Below, in pieces: positions 15,731-23,475 of a stretch of 64,000 bases of DNA (position 1 is its first letter; each line of letters begins with the position of its first letter). The DNA lies in the NCBI GenBank assembly GCA_035456105.1, contig DATIDV010000024.1:1-64000 (forward strand), given 5' to 3'. Origin of the DNA: Viridibacterium sp035456105. GTDB taxonomy: Bacteria > Pseudomonadota > Gammaproteobacteria > Burkholderiales > Rhodocyclaceae. The notes below the pieces were generated by a model. The model was not told the origin of the DNA. It saw only the letters and a list, made by a program, of their open reading frames with translations, and searched no databases. The translations under genes and the position numbers were made by a program.

Positions 15731-15897
15731 CATCACCTCTCGCGCAGTGCGCACACCTGTCGAAGTATAGTCACCCGCGGTCGTCGTTCAAGCAAGGCGG
15801 GGCGTGGCTTCGCGCAGCTTGCCACAACTTCATGACATTGCGATGTTGGCGCGTCACGGCAACGGAGCAGGGGGCTCGAAAATAAATTCGGCCAGAG

Positions 15898-15927
15898 TTG
15901 ACATGTGACAAATTGGTCACCTATAGT
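15898..15927 (+). promoter_or_regulatory. Sigma-70 promoter with embedded ArsR operator
   Basis: TTGACA at 15898-15903 and TATAGT at 15922-15927 are separated by 18 nt. The spacer holds GTGAC-AAATTG-GTCAC (15905-15920), a perfect interrupted palindrome well placed for repression. The -10 box ends only six bases before the ArsR ATG at 15934, so transcription should begin at or next to the A of the start codon. Confidence 0.75.
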
Positions 15928-15933
15928 TTCCCC

Positions 15934-16281
15934 ATGTCAAACGACGATCAAGTGTTCAAGGCGCTCGGCGATCCGTCTCGTCGCTTCCTCCTCGACCTGC
16001 TCTTTCAGCGTGATGGTCAGACGCTGGGCGAGCTGGAGGCGGAGCTGGCGATGACGCGCTTCGGGGTGATGAAGCATCTGCGTGTGCTCGAAGAGGCAGG
16101 GCTGGTGGTGACGCGCCGCTCGGGGCGCGAGAAGCTGCACTTCCTCAACCCGCTGCCGATCCGCTTGATACATGACCGCTGGATAGACAAGTTCAGGGAG
16201 CAGCAGGTGTCGGCTCTCGCAGATCTGAAAACCTCACTGGAGAGCAAACCATGCCGAACTTCAAGAAAAGCGAAAGCCTGA
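15934..16281 (+). CDS. ArsR-family winged-helix regulator
   Basis: 115 aa, beginning MSNDDQVFKALGDPSRRFLL, the standard opening of SRPBCC-associated ArsR regulators. The winged helix-turn-helix spans residues 5-85 (LGELEAELAMTRFGVMKHLR, then LVVTRRSGREKLHFLNP). No metal-binding ELCVCD-type Cys motif is present, so it probably senses something other than arsenic. It overlaps the SRPBCC gene by 31 nt, indicating a translationally coupled operon. The lack of room for a leader or ribosome site suggests a leaderless mRNA, and the palindrome in the promoter suggests autorepression. Confidence 0.9.
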   Translation: MSNDDQVFKALGDPSRRFLLDLLFQRDGQTLGELEAELAMTRFGVMKHLRVLEEAGLVVTRRSGREKLHFLNPLPIRLIHDRWIDKFREQQVSALADLKTSLESKPCRTSRKAKA

Positions 16282-16754
16282 CCACGCAGATTCACCAGAT
16301 CTATATCAAGGCGCCGGCCGAGGCGATCTGGGATGCGATCACCCAACCGGAGTGGACGACGAAATATGGCTATCGCTGTCCCGTCGACTACGACCTGAAA
16401 CCGGGCGGCAAGTACATCGTGCGCTCGACGGATACGATGCTGGCGATGGGGCTGCCGGTCATCGTGCTCGATGGTGAAGTGACGGAAGCCACGCGGCCGA
16501 ACAAGCTGGTACACACACTGCGCTTCATGTTCACCGACGAGAACGTGGCGGAGGGCTTCACGCGCATCAGTTGGGAAATCGTGCCGACCGGCGAGGGCTT
16601 CTGCCGGCTCACGGTGACGCATGAGATGGAGAATGCTCCCATCATGGCGGCGAACACATCGAGCGACTACGACGGCCATGGCGGCGGAGGCTGGAACTGG
16701 GTCATCAGCGATCTCAAGTCGTTGCTGGAGACCGGCAAGGCCTTGGCGGATTGA
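16251..16754 (+). CDS. SRPBCC / AHSA1-domain protein
   Basis: 167 aa with the AHSA1 (START-like, helix-grip) fold: an opening IHQIYIKAPAEAIWDAITQPEWT, a central GGKYIVRS and strand-rich middle, and the C-terminal helix WNWVISDLKSLLETGKAL. Such proteins bind hydrophobic ligands in a central cavity, and are often co-encoded with an ArsR regulator as here. The ligand is unknown. The ATG lies inside the end of the arsR-like gene, in a different frame, preceded by GGAGAGCAAACC. Confidence 0.9.
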   Translation: MPNFKKSESLTTQIHQIYIKAPAEAIWDAITQPEWTTKYGYRCPVDYDLKPGGKYIVRSTDTMLAMGLPVIVLDGEVTEATRPNKLVHTLRFMFTDENVAEGFTRISWEIVPTGEGFCRLTVTHEMENAPIMAANTSSDYDGHGGGGWNWVISDLKSLLETGKALAD

Positions 16755-17013
16755 TGCCGCAGGGCACGCGGCTCGCGTGCCTTCAGGAAAAACACGCACC
16801 CTCCGGCATCCGTGCCGACAGCTTGCTCATTTGTCCGGTGCGGGATGACGCGCGTGGCAGTGGCTCCATGCCCCTGTGGGCATGGCTCCGCGGGCTGCGC
16901 CCTGTGGCCCTATCGGGCGATGCTGCGTAAGCCGCGTATCGGCAAAGTGCGCTCATGCAGGCGCTGGCGGCAAGACGCTCCGCGCCTTGGGCAACGGCGA
17001 TGCGGAGGCGGTC

Positions 17014-18588
17014 ATGAAAGCAGGATGGATAAGAGTATTGGGAGTATTGGGGGCGCTCATACTGTGCGCCTGTAGTGGCGGCGGCAGCGGCGACAGCGGT
17101 GGGGCCGGCAACAGTGGGGCAGGCAGCACCACGGGCCAGCCAGCGGTGACGGATAGTGCCGCGAGTTCTTCCTCAAGCGCAGCTTCGTCTGCGAGTTCGA
17201 GCGTCACGCCGCAAGCGACGGCGGTGGGCAAGGTCATCGGCAGTCCGGTCATGGCCAGCATTGGCGCGAGCGGCGGTACGCTGGCGTCCAGCGATGGTGC
17301 GATCAGCCTCAGCGTGCCGGCCGGCGCCTTCGATCAGGCGGTTAATGTGAGCATCCGCGAGATCAGCAATGAAGCGCATGGTGCAGCCGGGCGCGCCTGG
17401 CGCATCGAACCGGAAGGGCTGCACAGCGCGCTGCCGATGACGCTCACCTTTACGTACGGCGACGATGCGTTGCGCGACACCAGTGCCGGCGCCCTGAGCG
17501 TCGCGTATCAGGACGACCAGGGCGTGTGGAATGTCTACAACTCACCGCAACGCAATGCCGTGACGAAGACACTCAGCGTCAGCACCACGCACTTCAGCGA
17601 CTGGTCCGTCATCACGGGCGCCCGCCTGCTGCCGATGACGGGCATGCTCAAGGTTGGCCAGTCCCTTGCGCTGCAAGTGAAGTACTGCCACTACACCTTC
17701 AGCGAAGATGGAAAAGTTTCGCGCATCGTCACTTGCGACAGCAATGTCGGCGTCAATCAAGCCCTGAACTCCTGGTCGGCTACCGCAGGCAGCATCACGC
17801 CGTCGAGCGATGCCACACTGGGCACGGCCACCTACACCGCACCGGCGACAAAGCCCGCGCGTAACCCGGTCGCTGTTTCCGTCCAGTACGCGCCGCCGTT
17901 CTCCAGCGGGCTGGAGATCCTCATCAGCAATATCGAGATCTCCGACACCGTCGTCGAAGACACGCCCTGCGCGTGGATGCGCACCGCGGCGCGGCTCGAC
18001 GCCAAGGCCTACTTCACCGAGTACGGGTTCAGCGGCGCGACCTCCGAGGAGACCGTCAAGGTGCGTCAGTCCGGTCATCTGCACGGCATCCTCGTGTCAC
18101 GCCAGCAACTGCCTGACTGGGGCATGTGGACGACCGAAAGCGTGACGGGCGACGCCGTGCTCGACGATTCGCTCTACACCCCCGGCAACGGCTATACGCT
18201 TACCGCCAAGGGCAGCGTGCTCTATCAGGGCCCCGACGCCAAGAACGAGCACCTCAGCGGCATCGCGCTCTACCTCGACTACCACACCTGCAAGTACACG
18301 CTGGGCGTGGATGTGAATGTCATGGCGATCTTCCATTCAGACGGTTACGGCCCTGACGTCACGGACCCCGCACAAGTCGGCCGTCTGCGGCTTACCCAGG
18401 TACCGATGTCGGCCGAGCAGGGCGCTGCGCAACTCATCAAGGCCGCTGTCGACGTGCAGGTAAAAAGCCGGGACACTGGCAGTGACGCCTACTTCCCCGG
18501 TGGCCTGCTCGACAGCACCATGAAGGAGGCTCATCCCGATGATCTGGGCTGGACCACGGGTGCGTGGACCATCAAGAAGGCGCAGTGA
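17014..18588 (+). CDS. Large secreted lipoprotein with ZU5-like region
   Basis: 524 aa from ATG 17014 (MKAGWIRVLGVLGALILCAC). A lipoprotein signal ends at Cys18 or Cys20, followed by a Ser/Gly-rich linker (about 21-75) typical of surface-tethered proteins. Residues 85-200 (SIGASGGTLASSDGAISLSV, PAGAFDQAVNVSI, then AWRIEPEGL) resemble a ZU5-like beta domain. The rest is beta-rich with paired Cys (for example TCDSN, DTPCAW, YHTCKYT) and no enzyme motif. The open frame runs upstream to 16876 without a signal peptide. It stands alone between the SRPBCC gene and a convergent MFS gene; its role is unknown. Confidence 0.77.
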   Translation: MKAGWIRVLGVLGALILCACSGGGSGDSGGAGNSGAGSTTGQPAVTDSAASSSSSAASSASSSVTPQATAVGKVIGSPVMASIGASGGTLASSDGAISLSVPAGAFDQAVNVSIREISNEAHGAAGRAWRIEPEGLHSALPMTLTFTYGDDALRDTSAGALSVAYQDDQGVWNVYNSPQRNAVTKTLSVSTTHFSDWSVITGARLLPMTGMLKVGQSLALQVKYCHYTFSEDGKVSRIVTCDSNVGVNQALNSWSATAGSITPSSDATLGTATYTAPATKPARNPVAVSVQYAPPFSSGLEILISNIEISDTVVEDTPCAWMRTAARLDAKAYFTEYGFSGATSEETVKVRQSGHLHGILVSRQQLPDWGMWTTESVTGDAVLDDSLYTPGNGYTLTAKGSVLYQGPDAKNEHLSGIALYLDYHTCKYTLGVDVNVMAIFHSDGYGPDVTDPAQVGRLRLTQVPMSAEQGAAQLIKAAVDVQVKSRDTGSDAYFPGGLLDSTMKEAHPDDLGWTTGAWTIKKAQ

Positions 18589-18669
18589 GGTAATGGCGTA
18601 GCGCGAACGAGCGAAGCGACGCCGGGCAGGTCGTCGCTTCGCGCGGACTCTCGCGAACGGTCATGCAGT

Positions 18670-20103
18670 TCAGGCCCTGGCAATTCGCGTCCCGCCCTTG
18701 TGGGCCACGATAAACGCCGCACCCACCAGAACGGCAGCCACTGCAAACGTCACGCGCATGCCACCCGCAATCGCGTCCGCCGAGCCCACGATGATGTCAT
18801 CCGCATGTGCAGCGAAGGCGAATACCGCGCCCATCAGCGAGGCGCCGGTGATGAGGCCGAGGTTGCGCGCGAGATTGAGCAGGCCTGACGTCGCGCCGCG
18901 TTGTTCGGGTGAGACGTCCTTCATCACCGCCGTATTGTTGGCGGCCTGGAACAGTGCGTAATGGAAAGCGATGAGGATCAGCGGCAGCACGTAGGCGGGG
19001 ACGCCCCAGCGCGTTGGCAATGCGGCGAGGAGCACGCAGCCGAGAATCATGCCGCCCAGCCCGAGCAGGCCCATGCGTTGCGCACTGAAACGGTCGACGA
19101 GGCGACCACAGGGCACGCCGCACAGCGCCACGGTCGCCGGCGCGCAGGACATCACGAGGCCCAGCGTCGCCGCATCCAGCCCCAGCCCGCGTGACAGGTA
19201 GAAGGGCCCGACCACCAGCGTGGTGATGATCACCGTCATCACCAGCATGCTCGTGACGAGGCCTGTGCGCAGTACCGGGTTGCGGAACATTTCGAGCCGG
19301 ATCAGGGGCGCCGCCACGCGACGCTCGACGACTACGAACAGGGCCACACCCGCCCCGGCGGCCGCCACCAGCAGCAGGTTGAGCGCGCCGAAGTGGCCGC
19401 GCCCAAGCGTCATGGCAAGTGCATAGGCAGCGAGTGTCAGGACCAGCACCAGCGTGCCGGCCACATCGAAGCCTGTGCGTGCGCCAGCCGGCCGCGCACG
19501 ATCATGCGGCAGGTAGCGCCAGGCGAGCCACAGGGTCAGCACACCGAGCGGTACATTCACGAAGAACAGCGCACGCCAGTCTGACAAGACAAGCAGCGCA
19601 CCGCCCAGCGAAGGCCCCAGCGCAGTGCCGATGGCCGACATCGTCGCCAGCAGGCCCATCGCGCTGCCGGTCTTCTCCTTCGGCACCGCGTCGGCGACGA
19701 AAGCCAGGGTCAGCGCCATCATCGCCGCCGCCCCCAGGCCCTGCGCCACGCGCGCCGCGATCAACATCGGCAGCGACCCCGCCAGCCCGCACAGGGCAGA
19801 GGCCAGCGCGAACAGCGCGAGGCCCACCAGCAATACGCGACGCCGTCCGAGCATGTCACCCAGCCGGCCCACGCCGACGATCAGCGTCGTGATCGCCAGC
19901 AGGTAGGCCAGCACGATCCACTGCACTGCCTGGAATGAGGCATCGAATGCGTGCGCGAAAGTCGGCAGGCCGACGTTGGCGATACTCGTGCCGAGCGAGG
20001 CGAGCAACATCGCCGCGCAGAGACTCGTGAGTGCCCGGCGTGTGCTGGCGGCATTCCCGTCTGTTGCTGTTCCATCAATCGCCATTGCGTTGCTTGTTTT
20101 CAT
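18670..20103 (-). CDS. MFS drug/metabolite efflux transporter (DHA2-like)
   Basis: 477 aa from ATG 20103, six bases after GGAGGT; the frame is open further upstream only through a palindromic repeat (20121-20209). It has 12-14 predicted membrane segments and the MFS signatures GRLGDMLGRRRVLL (loop 2-3) and a motif-C-like GTALGPSLGGAL in segment 5, the latter marking drug:H+ antiporters. Similarity is to EmrB/QacA-type exporters, with unknown substrate. It is divergent from a LysR gene (start 20382), a typical efflux-pump/regulator arrangement. Confidence 0.88.
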   Translation of the reverse strand: MKTSNAMAIDGTATDGNAASTRRALTSLCAAMLLASLGTSIANVGLPTFAHAFDASFQAVQWIVLAYLLAITTLIVGVGRLGDMLGRRRVLLVGLALFALASALCGLAGSLPMLIAARVAQGLGAAAMMALTLAFVADAVPKEKTGSAMGLLATMSAIGTALGPSLGGALLVLSDWRALFFVNVPLGVLTLWLAWRYLPHDRARPAGARTGFDVAGTLVLVLTLAAYALAMTLGRGHFGALNLLLVAAAGAGVALFVVVERRVAAPLIRLEMFRNPVLRTGLVTSMLVMTVIITTLVVGPFYLSRGLGLDAATLGLVMSCAPATVALCGVPCGRLVDRFSAQRMGLLGLGGMILGCVLLAALPTRWGVPAYVLPLILIAFHYALFQAANNTAVMKDVSPEQRGATSGLLNLARNLGLITGASLMGAVFAFAAHADDIIVGSADAIAGGMRVTFAVAAVLVGAAFIVAHKGGTRIARA

Positions 20104-20120
20104 GCCCATACCTCCAGATC

Positions 20121-20209
20121 CGTCATTCCCGCGAAGGCGGGAATCCAGTGGCGCAACACAGGTGCCAGAGTGCCAACGCCGCTGTGTCCTCGCCTTCGCG
20201 GGGATGACG
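20121..20209. repeat. REP-like palindrome (CGTCATTCCCGCGAAGGCGGG)
   Basis: CGTCATTCCCGCGAAGGCGGG at the left end pairs with CGCCTTCGCGGGGATGACG at the right end, around 45 nt of loop. It belongs to the same broad family as the inner part of 4238-4408 and the simple hairpin at 37847-37882. It lies between the divergent MFS and LysR genes, so it must coexist with their promoters. Confidence 0.8.
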
Positions 20210-20381
20210 GCGAGGTGGGTAGCCCGGGCGCGCGAAGCGACTCCAGGGCTCTCGACCAGTCTCGATGCGTTCATTGGCAAAGCCTAGTCCCCCGGAACAC
20301 AAGGCGGAAGACGCGCGTCTTGCAATGAATCATTGCGTTTGACGCTAGGTGTGACGGGGGAGGCGGTGCTATGGTCAAGGC

Positions 20382-21272
20382 ATGACGACCCCTGACTTCA
20401 ATCTGCTCCACACCCTCGACGTATTGCTGGCCGAAGGCAGCGTGGCGCGTGCGGCGCACCGCCTGCACCTGTCCAGCTCGGCGATGAGTCGTGCGCTCGC
20501 GCGCCTGCGCGAAACCACGGGTGATCCACTGCTCGTGCGCGCCGGGCGCAGCCTCGTGCCGACGCCGCGTGCGCTCGAATTGCGCGAACAGGTCAGCCAG
20601 CTCGTGCAGGATGCACAGGCGGTGCTGCGCCCAGCCGAACAACTCGACCTCAGGCAGCTCGTGCGCACCTTCACGCTGCGCACCCGCGCCGGCTTTGCCG
20701 AGAACTTCGGCCCCGCGCTCATCGCCCACATGCGTCAGGAGGCGCCGCAGGTGCGTTTGCGCTTCCTGCCGAAGATCGACAAATCCAGCGCCGCATTGCG
20801 CGACGGCAGCGTCGATCTGGAGACCGGCATCGTCAATGCGACAACCAGCCCGGAGCTGCGCGCCCAGGCCTTGTTCCGCGATCGCTTCGTCGGCGTCGTG
20901 CGCGCCGAACATCCATTCGTGGGGCGTCGCGTCACGGCAGCGCGCTATGCCGCGGGCGAGCATGTGCTGCTGTCGTGGCGGGGTGTCGACAAGGGGCCGG
21001 TCGATGACGCGCTGGACAAGCTCAGGCTGGAGCGGAATGTCATCACCCTTGTCGGAGAGTTCGCCACCGCGCTGGCGCTTGCGCGCGCCACCGATCTCAT
21101 CGCCACCGTACCCGAACGACATACCGGTAGCCTGCGCGCCGGCATGCACAGCTTCAAGCTGCCCTTCGAAGTGCCGGAGATCACCGTCTCGATGCTGTGG
21201 CACCCGCGCATGGACGGCGACCTTGCACATCGCTGGTTGCGGGGATGTGTGCGTGAGGTGTGTCGGGCGTAG
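20382..21272 (+). CDS. LysR-family transcriptional regulator
   Basis: 296 aa with an N-terminal winged HTH (LLAEGSVARAAHRLHLSSSA) and a C-terminal effector domain that includes HPFVGRRVTAARYAAGEH, resembling the NodD/PcpR/LinR-type branch that often controls transporters or aromatic catabolism. It is divergent from the MFS exporter, its probable target. The final residues (CVREVCRA) are encoded by sequence shared with a dispersed repeat (GCGTGAGGTGTGTCGGGCG, also at 25049), so the repeat seems to have been inserted into the 3' end and supplied the stop codon. Confidence 0.9.
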   Translation: MTTPDFNLLHTLDVLLAEGSVARAAHRLHLSSSAMSRALARLRETTGDPLLVRAGRSLVPTPRALELREQVSQLVQDAQAVLRPAEQLDLRQLVRTFTLRTRAGFAENFGPALIAHMRQEAPQVRLRFLPKIDKSSAALRDGSVDLETGIVNATTSPELRAQALFRDRFVGVVRAEHPFVGRRVTAARYAAGEHVLLSWRGVDKGPVDDALDKLRLERNVITLVGEFATALALARATDLIATVPERHTGSLRAGMHSFKLPFEVPEITVSMLWHPRMDGDLAHRWLRGCVREVCRA

Positions 21273-21375
21273 GGAGGAGCGCCAGAGGCGGTTCCGCCAG
21301 CCGCCTGAAGGGCGGCGTCACGCAGCGCACGCATCGGCCCTGACCCGGCGGAACCTCCTGCGGAGTTCCGCCTCT
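21251..21375. repeat. Dispersed palindromic repeat (GGAACnCCGC family), copy 3
   Basis: Begins GCGTGAGGTGTGTCGGGCG inside the LysR gene, then GTAGGGAGGAGCGCCAGAGGCGGTTCCGCC, and ends GCGGAACCTCCTGCGGAGTTCCGCC. The first 19 nt are identical to the start of the copy at 25049, which suggests they belong to the repeat unit rather than to the gene. Confidence 0.78.
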
Positions 21376-21419
21376 TGCCAAGCCTGTTTCACCAGACAAA
21401 CAGTTGAAGGACCATAGCC

Positions 21420-22007
21420 ATGCTTCCACAAGGCCTCATCGACGAACTGCGCAATCGCTATGTCGAGCCACATCGCCACTACCACACGCAGCAACACATC
21501 GACGCCCTGCTTGGCGAACTGCGCGTCACACCTGTCCCTGTACACAACCACGAAGTCGTCGAAGCGGCCATCTGGTTCCACGACGCCATCTACGACACGC
21601 GCCGGCAAGACAACGAAGCACGATCCGCCGAACTCGCCGCCAGGCAGCTACGCGATGCGGGCTGGGCAGCAGAGAACATTGTGCGAGTCGAAAAGCTCAT
21701 CCTCGCCACCGCGAACCACAGCGCGGCCGTGAGCGTGCTTGATGAGGAACCTGATGCGGCTTTGTTCCTGGATCTCGACCTGTCCATCCTCGGTGCGCGG
21801 CCGTCGACCTACGATGTGTATGCCAAAGCCATTCGGCACGAGTTTGACTGGGTCAGCGATGCCGAGTACCGCGCCGGCCGTTTGCGCGTGCTTGCGCGTT
21901 TTCTTGCGGGCTCGCGCCTGTTCCGCACCGATCACTATCTCGGTCTGCTAGACATCGCGGCCTGCGACAACATGCAACGCGAACAGATTGGCCTGCTCCG
22001 CGGTTAA
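21420..22007 (+). CDS. HD-superfamily metal-dependent phosphohydrolase-like protein
   Basis: 195 aa. The metal-binding pattern of the predicted HD hydrolase group is present: HRHYHTQQHI near the N-terminus, AIWFHDAIYD at about residues 48-57, an ATANH histidine and the downstream LDLDLSILG aspartates. Proteins of this type are sometimes misannotated as an N-methyl-D-aspartate receptor subunit. The expected activity is a phosphohydrolase or nucleotidase, but the substrate is unknown. An AAGGACC motif lies before the ATG. It stands alone between repeat elements. Confidence 0.85.
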   Translation: MLPQGLIDELRNRYVEPHRHYHTQQHIDALLGELRVTPVPVHNHEVVEAAIWFHDAIYDTRRQDNEARSAELAARQLRDAGWAAENIVRVEKLILATANHSAAVSVLDEEPDAALFLDLDLSILGARPSTYDVYAKAIRHEFDWVSDAEYRAGRLRVLARFLAGSRLFRTDHYLGLLDIAACDNMQREQIGLLRG

Positions 22008-22017
22008 GGGCGATGGC

Positions 22018-22048
22018 ATGGGCGGAACTCCGCAGGAGATTCCGCCTG
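22018..22048. repeat. Partial copy of the GGAACnCCGC repeat family
   Basis: GGCATGGGCGGAACTCCGCAGGAGATTCCGCC just after the HD-protein stop codon matches the core hairpin of the longer copies at 13516, 21251 and 25049. It could serve as a transcription-attenuating hairpin. Confidence 0.6.
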
Positions 22049-22134
22049 GCATGTAGCTGGTCATGCGCATGCCAGGCATCAGGAATGAAAGCCGGAGTCC
22101 ATTGGTCTCCGACATGAAGTCCGTGCCGCGCGGA

Positions 22135-22839
22135 CTATGCGCGCTTCTTGCGCCGTGTCATGCCAAGCAGCGCCACGACAAGCCCGAGCAGGGTCAAGGT
22201 CGAAGGCTCGGGCACGAAATTTTCGTCTACCCTGAAAAGGCCTTCCACAAGCGAGCCGGCACCACCCTCGATATTTGGATCATACCCAGCGCTGGAAAAT
22301 ATGCTGAACAGATATTTGTGCCCCGCCAGAAGAGAGCCCACCAGGTGCTGCGTTGGTCCCGAGGCGGTGAGCGCGAAGAGCAGATCACCTGCGGTTACAT
22401 CCGAGAACGCGACCGAGGCGTAGCCGGGAGAGTCCTGAACCACACCGCCGATCCAATCCCAGTTGGCGTTGGTGTCCACGGTGAAATTCAGAAGCAACGA
22501 CGCGCTCGCGGAACCACCAGGGCGGAACACGTGAGCGTCGAGCTGTGCCCATCCTCCCTGGTCACCTCCGGCATTAACCACAAGCGATGCGCCCTGATTG
22601 AGCGTCCGGATGGTGGAAAGCTGACCCGCTGCGCTCACGGGAGGAAGTCCGTCCGGACTGAATCTCCACGCGTCAGCCGAGAACGGTCCCGAGTCTCCGC
22701 TGGCAGTGTTGTCGGGGCCCGTATTGTCCGTTGCAACGACGTTCCGGCTGACACTGGTGATCGCAGCTGCGACTGCCGAATCGATTGTGCCGAAAACAGC
22801 CACGCCGGCCATGATGATTGCAATGGGTAATTTTCTCAC
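22135..22839 (-). CDS. PEP-CTERM sorting domain-containing exported protein
   Basis: 234 aa from GTG 22839, preceded by AGGGG; the frame is open to 22884 but the signal peptide (VRKLPIAIIMAGVAVFGTID) begins here. Cleavage is expected near SAVAA. The C-terminus is a canonical PEP-CTERM tail: VPEPST, a hydrophobic helix and TRRKKRA. The middle is a beta-rich exported domain (GGDQGGWAQLDAHVF and similar) without recognised catalytic residues. It requires an exosortase encoded elsewhere. A very good sigma-54 promoter lies at 22880-22895, putting the transcript start about 30 nt before the start codon. Confidence 0.88.
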   Translation of the reverse strand: MRKLPIAIIMAGVAVFGTIDSAVAAAITSVSRNVVATDNTGPDNTASGDSGPFSADAWRFSPDGLPPVSAAGQLSTIRTLNQGASLVVNAGGDQGGWAQLDAHVFRPGGSASASLLLNFTVDTNANWDWIGGVVQDSPGYASVAFSDVTAGDLLFALTASGPTQHLVGSLLAGHKYLFSIFSSAGYDPNIEGGAGSLVEGLFRVDENFVPEPSTLTLLGLVVALLGMTRRKKRA

Positions 22840-22879
22840 TTGTGGCCCCTTTGGTTGTCCAGTGCAAAGAATCCCTACC

Positions 22880-22895
22880 AGCAAGCCTCATGCCA
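22880..22895 (-). promoter_or_regulatory. Candidate sigma-54 (-24/-12) promoter of the second PEP-CTERM gene
   Basis: On the minus strand TGGCATG-AGGC-TTGCT differs from the consensus TGGCACG-N4-TTGCW at a single position and has exact spacing. It lies 41 nt upstream of the GTG start, an ideal distance. The other PEP-CTERM gene in this window has a comparable site. Confidence 0.7.
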
Positions 22896-23475
22896 TCAAC
22901 GCAGCGGACATGCGTAGCTTCATGATGCTGCACACATTTATATTGTCAGCCCGATATTTTTCGCGTCAGTCAGCGCTTTTTGCAGGGCTCCTGGACGAAC
23001 AATGTATTCATTTCCGACAATCTTCTGGTGCACCGTAAGGGTGATTTATTTCGGAATGACGAGGGAATATGTGGTGAGGTGGTGGTCACATCGTGGCTGC
23101 AGTCGAATCCCTGTGTCGTCATCAACGCAAGGACCGTTCGTGCAAACGTGGGCGCCCACGTACGGGTCTGTGGAAAGGTGATGCCCCGCGCTCCAGAGCA
23201 AAAAGAAAAGGGCGCGTTGCGTTGCGAACCCGGCCCAGCTTGCCCTGCTGTCACTCCTTTCTGTTCATTGCCCGCACGAGGCGCCGGTGCTCGCCGATGC
23301 CAATCGAAGCATCAATGACGCTATTTAATGCATTAGAAATGGCATCGATAAGCTACTAGGCTTCACGTGGCCGCCGTTTCACCAGACGTGCATTCGCAAA
23401 AGAAATGGCGTGCCGCAAGCCGCAAACCCTTGCGGGCAGATAAGGGCATAAGCCCAGATAAATCGGAGACAGAGA
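22896..23475. other. Long intergenic region between PEP-CTERM and GH54 genes
   Basis: About 580 nt without a supported gene. A frame at 22980-23318 lacks a ribosome site and family resemblance. The region should hold activator sites for the sigma-54 promoter on its left and the promoter of the GH54 gene on its right. The segment around 23310-23360 is AT-rich and could contain that promoter, but no clear boxes were seen. Confidence 0.45.

Noticed and set aside
15934..16281. Arsenic-resistance operon
   Set aside because: The ArsR-type protein has no Cys metal-binding motif, and the partner is an SRPBCC protein, not ArsB or ArsC.
21420..22007. NMDA-receptor-like subunit
   Set aside because: That name is a known propagation error; the His/Asp motifs show an HD-type hydrolase.
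22980..23318. 112-codon plus-strand frame in the long gap before the GH54 gene
   Set aside because: No ribosome site, no recognisable family, composition unlike flanking genes; treated as intergenic.
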